This document shows, piece after piece, positions 62,249-64,000 of a stretch of DNA of 64,000 bases. Below the pieces are notes generated by a model that saw nothing but the letters and a program-made list of their open reading frames with translations, had not been told where the DNA came from and ran no database searches. This stretch comes from Bacillota bacterium. GTDB taxonomy: Bacteria > Bacillota > Clostridia > Ch29. The stretch's first letter is position 1; every line of letters begins with the position of its first letter. The position numbers were made by a program, and so were the translations under genes. The DNA lies in contig JABVCK010000029.1 in assembly GCA_013540605.1 (NCBI GenBank), forward strand, positions 186,001 through 250,000, in the 5' to 3' direction.

Positions 62249-62845
62249 ATGATGGTTTTGAGGAGAAAGACACTTGTGCTGTCGTTCCTGGTACTGTTGC
62301 TGGTTGTGGTTGCGGTGGTCAACCATAATTTCAACAGGGAAGTGGCATCGGACAAGAACCTGACCTTTGTTAAGAGCAGTGACAACGAGTCTGGAGAAGT
62401 ACCGGAGCCAGGAGAAAATATTGCAATGGATGACGAAACCGATGGAACTGTGGAGATCGAACAGGGCCTGGAAGCAAGTGCGGAAAGCCTGGCCTCTACC
62501 AGCTTCTATATCCAGTCGCGGCTGGATAGGGATAAGAACAGGAGTTTTTACATTGAAACCCTTAACGGTATAGTTGCCGATGACAAGATTGATAAACAGG
62601 TACGGGAGATGGCACAAACGGAAATGATAGCTTTGATCAAAAGAAGCGAGACCGAGAGGATAATCGAAAACCTTATCAAGGCCAAGGGCTTTAAGGATGC
62701 GCTGGTCATTATGGGCGATGAGTACGTAAACGTTATAGTCAGTTCAGAAAAGCTCACCCAGCCGCAGGTCGCACAGATAAAGGACATAGTGTCCAGGGAG
62801 GCGAAGGTTGGCCTGGACAAAATTAAGATTATGGAAAAACAATAG
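62249..62845 (+). CDS. spoIIIAH: Stage III sporulation protein AH
   Basis: This 198-residue protein has an N-terminal membrane helix (LRRKTLVLSFLVLLLVVVAV), an acidic linker and a YscJ/FliF-like ring-building domain at the C-terminus (RIIENLIKAKGFKDALVIMG, IKDIVSREAKVGLDKIKI). It binds SpoIIQ across the septum. The ATG at 62249 fits the ribosome binding site GGGGGA better than that at 62240. Confidence 0.92.
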   Translation: MMVLRRKTLVLSFLVLLLVVVAVVNHNFNREVASDKNLTFVKSSDNESGEVPEPGENIAMDDETDGTVEIEQGLEASAESLASTSFYIQSRLDRDKNRSFYIETLNGIVADDKIDKQVREMAQTEMIALIKRSETERIIENLIKAKGFKDALVIMGDEYVNVIVSSEKLTQPQVAQIKDIVSREAKVGLDKIKIMEKQ

Positions 62846-62924
62846 AATAGTTTGTAATGCTATAGGGCATTTGGTATAATAAGTAATAAAGTCAGCAACA
62901 CGCAAAGTGGGGGTGTAGTAATCT

Positions 62925-63317
62925 ATGGACAAGACGAAGCAGGAGCCTGAAGAGTTCGGTTCGGTTAAGATATCCGATGATGTCGTATCGATTATTGCAG
63001 GGCTGGCGGCCACTGAGGTTAAAGGTGTGGCTGGGATGAGCGGCGGCATTGCAGGTGGCATTGCAGAGCTTCTCGGGAAGAAAAACCTCGCCAAAGGGGT
63101 TAAGGTAACCGTGGGGGAAAAAGAGGCTGCTGTCGATCTATACATAATAGTGGAATACGGAGTGAAAATCCCGGATGTGGCCTGGGAAGTTCAGGATAAG
63201 GTTAAGAAAGCGATAGAAACAATGACTGGTCTTGATGTGGTGGAAGTCAATATACACGTTCAGGGTGTTAACATGGGCAAGGAAGAAGACCAGCAGGACC
63301 AGGAAAAGTTCAGATAG
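62925..63317 (+). CDS. Asp23/Gls24 family envelope stress protein
   Basis: This 130-residue protein has the Asp23 pattern KISDDVVSIIAGLAATEVKG, GVKVTVGEKEAAVDLYIIVE and GLDVVEVNIHVQGVNM. These cytoplasmic proteins associate with the membrane and are linked to cell envelope homeostasis. It lies between spoIIIAH and nusB, as in many Clostridia. A hairpin follows. Confidence 0.93.
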   Translation: MDKTKQEPEEFGSVKISDDVVSIIAGLAATEVKGVAGMSGGIAGGIAELLGKKNLAKGVKVTVGEKEAAVDLYIIVEYGVKIPDVAWEVQDKVKKAIETMTGLDVVEVNIHVQGVNMGKEEDQQDQEKFR

Positions 63318-63325
63318 ATATGATG

Positions 63326-63355
63326 CTAACCTCCTTTTCCGGGAGGTTAGTTGTT
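63326..63355 (+). terminator. Hairpin terminator after the Asp23 gene
   Basis: CTAACCTCC and GGAGGTTAG form a perfect 9-base stem with a 7-base loop, followed by TTGTTTAG. The T-tail is moderate. Confidence 0.6.
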
Positions 63356-63492
63356 TAGTGTGTGGAAAATGTACAAGCCCTTCAAACCGGGTGCTATGTG
63401 GTATGTTGTATTTGTGGCGGGAAGATTATGAGAAGTTATGGTTATAATATTACTGCTGTGAAGAATAGGCGTAAATATGGGAGGAATACCGG

Positions 63493-63903
63493 ATGAGTAG
63501 AAAACTGGCAAGGGAGATGGCTGTAAAATTCCTCTTCCAGATGGAAGCCAGGGGAGAAGATTACAGGGACATGGTTGATGATTTCCTTGAGGATAACCCG
63601 TTGAAGGAAGGGGACGAAAGGTTCTTCCGAGACAATATTGAAGGGACCGTAGCAAATCTGAAGGAAATTGACGGCCTTATTGAGCGCAAGCTGGTCAACT
63701 GGACCATAAGCCGGATACCCAAGGTTAACCTTGCTGTGCTTCGGAATGCTATCTATGAACTCATGTACAGGGAAGATATTCCGGTTAGCGTTTCTATCAA
63801 TGAAGCGGTTGACCTGGCAAAAAGATTTGGTGATGAGGAATCCGGTGTATTTGTTAACGGCATACTTGGAACCCTGGTGAGAGACAGGGAGATTAGCAGG
63901 TGA
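63493..63903 (+). CDS. nusB: Transcription antitermination factor NusB
   Basis: This 136-residue all-helical protein has SRKLAREMAVKFLFQMEARG, WTISRIPKVNLAVLRNAIYE and VSINEAVDLAKRFGDEESGV FVNGILGTL, the two conserved blocks of NusB. It binds boxA RNA with NusE in antitermination at rRNA operons. It follows the Asp23 gene after about 175 bases. Confidence 0.95.
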   Translation: MSRKLAREMAVKFLFQMEARGEDYRDMVDDFLEDNPLKEGDERFFRDNIEGTVANLKEIDGLIERKLVNWTISRIPKVNLAVLRNAIYELMYREDIPVSVSINEAVDLAKRFGDEESGVFVNGILGTLVRDREISR

Positions 63904-63907
63904 TTTT

Positions 63908-64000
63908 ATGGACGCATACATGGGTATAGACACCAGCTGCTATACCACCTCACTGGCCATGGTTGACCGGGAGGGGACGCTCATAGCAGATGAAAGAATA
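63908..64000 (+). CDS. M22/TsaD-like protein, N-terminal fragment cut by the window end
   Basis: The last 31 codons read MDAYMGIDTSCYTTSLAMVD and continue to the edge. This is the phosphate-1 motif of the ASKHA fold as in TsaD/Kae1-like glycoprotease family proteins. Clostridia often have such a gene between nusB and xseA. It could be a paralogue rather than the essential tsaD. The rest lies outside the window. Confidence 0.72.
   Translation, partial: MDAYMGIDTSCYTTSLAMVDREGTLIADERI

Overview
The window looks like chromosome from an anaerobic, endospore-forming member of the Clostridia. The evidence is a complete spoIIIAA-AH operon, a type IV pilus operon of Gram-positive layout, a tungsten-type aldehyde:ferredoxin oxidoreductase, many ferredoxin-like proteins, a T-box leader, AGGAGG ribosome binding sites and frequent TTG/GTG starts. 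I cannot name the species from sequence alone.

Region 1 (1-6.9 kb): the end of an NhaC-type antiporter, a saccharopine-dehydrogenase-like protein, a FadR-type GntR regulator with a matching operator in its own leader, and an aldehyde:ferredoxin oxidoreductase followed by a MoaD/ThiS-like protein and a 4-oxalocrotonate tautomerase. The operon then decays into a TAXI receptor remnant, a DUF1537 kinase remnant and a broken degV. Region 2 (6.9-11.2 kb): a T-box-controlled ilvN-ilvC-ilvB operon in an unusual order, then a GNAT gene with a textbook promoter.

Region 3 (11.2-26.1 kb) mixes intact and broken genes. Broken or shortened genes are an EamA transporter, lgt, a spermidine-synthase-like membrane protein, rpoN, feoB, a radical SAM gene and an IS1634-like transposase. 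Among them sits a well-kept set resembling the anaerobe-specific orange protein (ORP) cluster: two NifX/NifB-family proteins (one with an in-frame TGA), a DUF5320 protein, a DUF134 regulator, FeoA, two MinD-like ATPases carrying ferredoxin inserts, and an Mrp/NBP35 ATPase. Four sigma-A-type promoters, three here and one at 37.07 kb before a second DUF5320-DUF134 pair, share a two-part CATATG/GGGC-N4-GCCC element. This looks like an undescribed regulon and is the main find of the window.

Region 4 (26.1-39 kb): a methyltransferase, a frameshifted histidine kinase with an NtrC-type sigma-54 activator, an iron alcohol dehydrogenase, a ZIP transporter, an Fe-S aldo/keto reductase, an M20 peptidase, a Cu/Zn superoxide dismutase, D-serine dehydratase, a ferredoxin protein, the second DUF5320-DUF134 pair and a YqeG phosphatase. 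Region 5 (39-49.4 kb): pilB-pilT-pilC-pilin-pilD, four further prepilin-like or PilX-like genes, a ComFB-like gene and pilM-N-O. Region 6 (49.4-64 kb): DAHP synthase, a shikimate kinase/3-dehydroquinate synthase fusion, an endonuclease IV-like protein, an M24 peptidase, efp, a CD1247-type protein, an accessory insertion (TPR protein and orphan HicB), spoIIIAA-AH, an Asp23 protein, nusB and the start of an M22-family gene.
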